Part shown: one piece after another, positions 62,961-64,000 of the stretch
How positions within the stretch are numbered: position 1 is the first letter of the stretch
Layout of the letters: each line of letters starts with the position of its first letter
Source of the DNA: Hymenolepis diminuta
Lineage: Eukaryota > Platyhelminthes > Cestoda > Cyclophyllidea > Hymenolepididae
Reading direction: 5' to 3'
NCBI GenBank assembly: GCA_900708905.1
Contig: CAADRB010000009.1
Span: forward strand, 349,168 to 413,167
DNA length: 64,000 nucleotides
The notes under the pieces: generated by a model
The model's database searches: none
What the model saw: the letters and a program-made list of their open reading frames with translations, nothing else
What the model was told of the DNA's origin: nothing
Translations under genes and position numbers: made by a program

Positions 62961-64000
62961 AAGGAGGCCTGAAATTCATTTATTTTCACTCGATAAATGG
63001 CATATTTAAATATCTAGTCTAATTTTCTTGGACTTCCATTTATACTGTTTTTCCTTCAAATTTGTAGCTTTTCTCCACTTTACCAAATAAAGTGTGGAGT
63101 TGATAGCTGAAATCGAGGTGTGTCCTAATTAAAAATAGCACCATATTCTCCGTAATTAAAATTGCAATCTCCCGTGAAAGTTAATTGAATTAATAGTAAA
63201 ACACGTTCCACTTAAGTTAAGGAAAAGGTCTGAGGTTGAATTTAAGCCCCTTTTTATAATACCCTAGATAACAATGGGTATTAGGAGCATTTTTTTATAA
63301 ATTAGACACTGAAGCTTTTTAGATTCAATTCTACTATTCATTCATTAATAAGGCAAGAACTATAGAGCAGCGTTAGGCAGATTTTTGTCAAATATTACTT
63401 AAGTAAGCATGTTGAATATAAGTAGCTTCGGAAGAGAGTAGATAGGTACACAACAGGTTTCAGTATAGGATAATAATAATATATAATACACTGATGATAT
63501 AAGTTAGAGTAGATTTAAATTAACTTCAGCAGTGAACGTTCATAGTGAAGGAATGAATAAACAGAAACCAGAAATTGGGGTTAAGATCCAAACTAATCGG
63601 ATGGGGTTGATAGATAGGCCGGACATGTCGTTGCGAGGAGAATTCACACCAAAAGAAATTGTTATTCCCCCTGTTGTATAAGATGTGCAAGCAAAACGTG
63701 TGTATCGGATCAAGTCGTTTTCAGGGTCGAAAATGCGCAGCTCAGACGTAGCACATGGAAGTGATGCATCAGTGGGTTGCTTGATGCATCGTCATCATCA
63801 TCTTTACAATTTCCACACCAGGCTTAATCTCTTTAAATCTATCAGGTTAAGATCGCTGCACCATCCCACTATATCTTCGGGCATTTTCATATGTTTTAAA
63901 TATTTGAATATCTACGGATACGATCTTTTTAAAACCATTTTTTGATAACCGATTTTCAGAGGTGCATGCTCAGATCGATGCAGTAACCATCAAGAAATGC

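Noticed and set aside
1..64000. CRISPR arrays, bacterial operons, insertion sequences
   Set aside because: The window is eukaryotic; no regularly spaced repeats or bacterial gene organisation were seen.

Overview
The window is eukaryotic: A+T-rich DNA with spliced genes, long gene-poor stretches, dispersed repeats and one assembly gap of 538 Ns (32729-33266). Many introns are extremely short (32-44 bp) and alternate with kilobase-sized ones, and short tRNA-derived (SINE-like) repeats are scattered throughout. Together with the gene content this suggests a flatworm, most likely a tapeworm. That assignment is inference; no species marker is present.

Region by region: (1) 1-10037 has no gene I can support, only repeats and simple sequence. 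(2) 10326-20250 (+) is a nearly complete HDAC6 gene: two class IIb deacetylase domains, a Ser/Thr/Pro-rich linker and a C-terminal ubiquitin-binding zinc finger, in about 25 coding exons. The first coding exon is uncertain (candidate at 10038). (3) 20517-25935 or slightly beyond (+) is a second class IIb deacetylase, HDAC10-like, with one catalytic domain plus the C-terminal degenerate deacetylase-like domain typical of HDAC10. Only 266 bp separate it from the HDAC6 stop codon. (4) 26132-37533 is mainly non-coding and repeat-bearing. (5) 37534-44855 (+) holds the last six exons of an unrecognised gene with a hydrophobic segment and a Cys-rich patch. (6) 44917-51690 has no supported gene. (7) 62645-51981 (-) holds seven exons of a large coiled-coil, low-complexity scaffold-type protein, tentatively MCC-like, whose N-terminus lies beyond the right edge.

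The two deacetylases form the functional core. HDAC6 is expected to act in the cytoplasm on tubulin and chaperone substrates and to bind ubiquitin chain ends through its zinc finger. The HDAC10-like enzyme keeps the acidic gatekeeper associated with polyamine deacetylation but lacks the family's second hallmark insertion. Their head-to-tail adjacency, altered active-site residues in both proteins, a missing AG acceptor in the zinc-finger intron, and a 117-bp core that is identical in two otherwise diverged repeat copies are the observations most worth checking.
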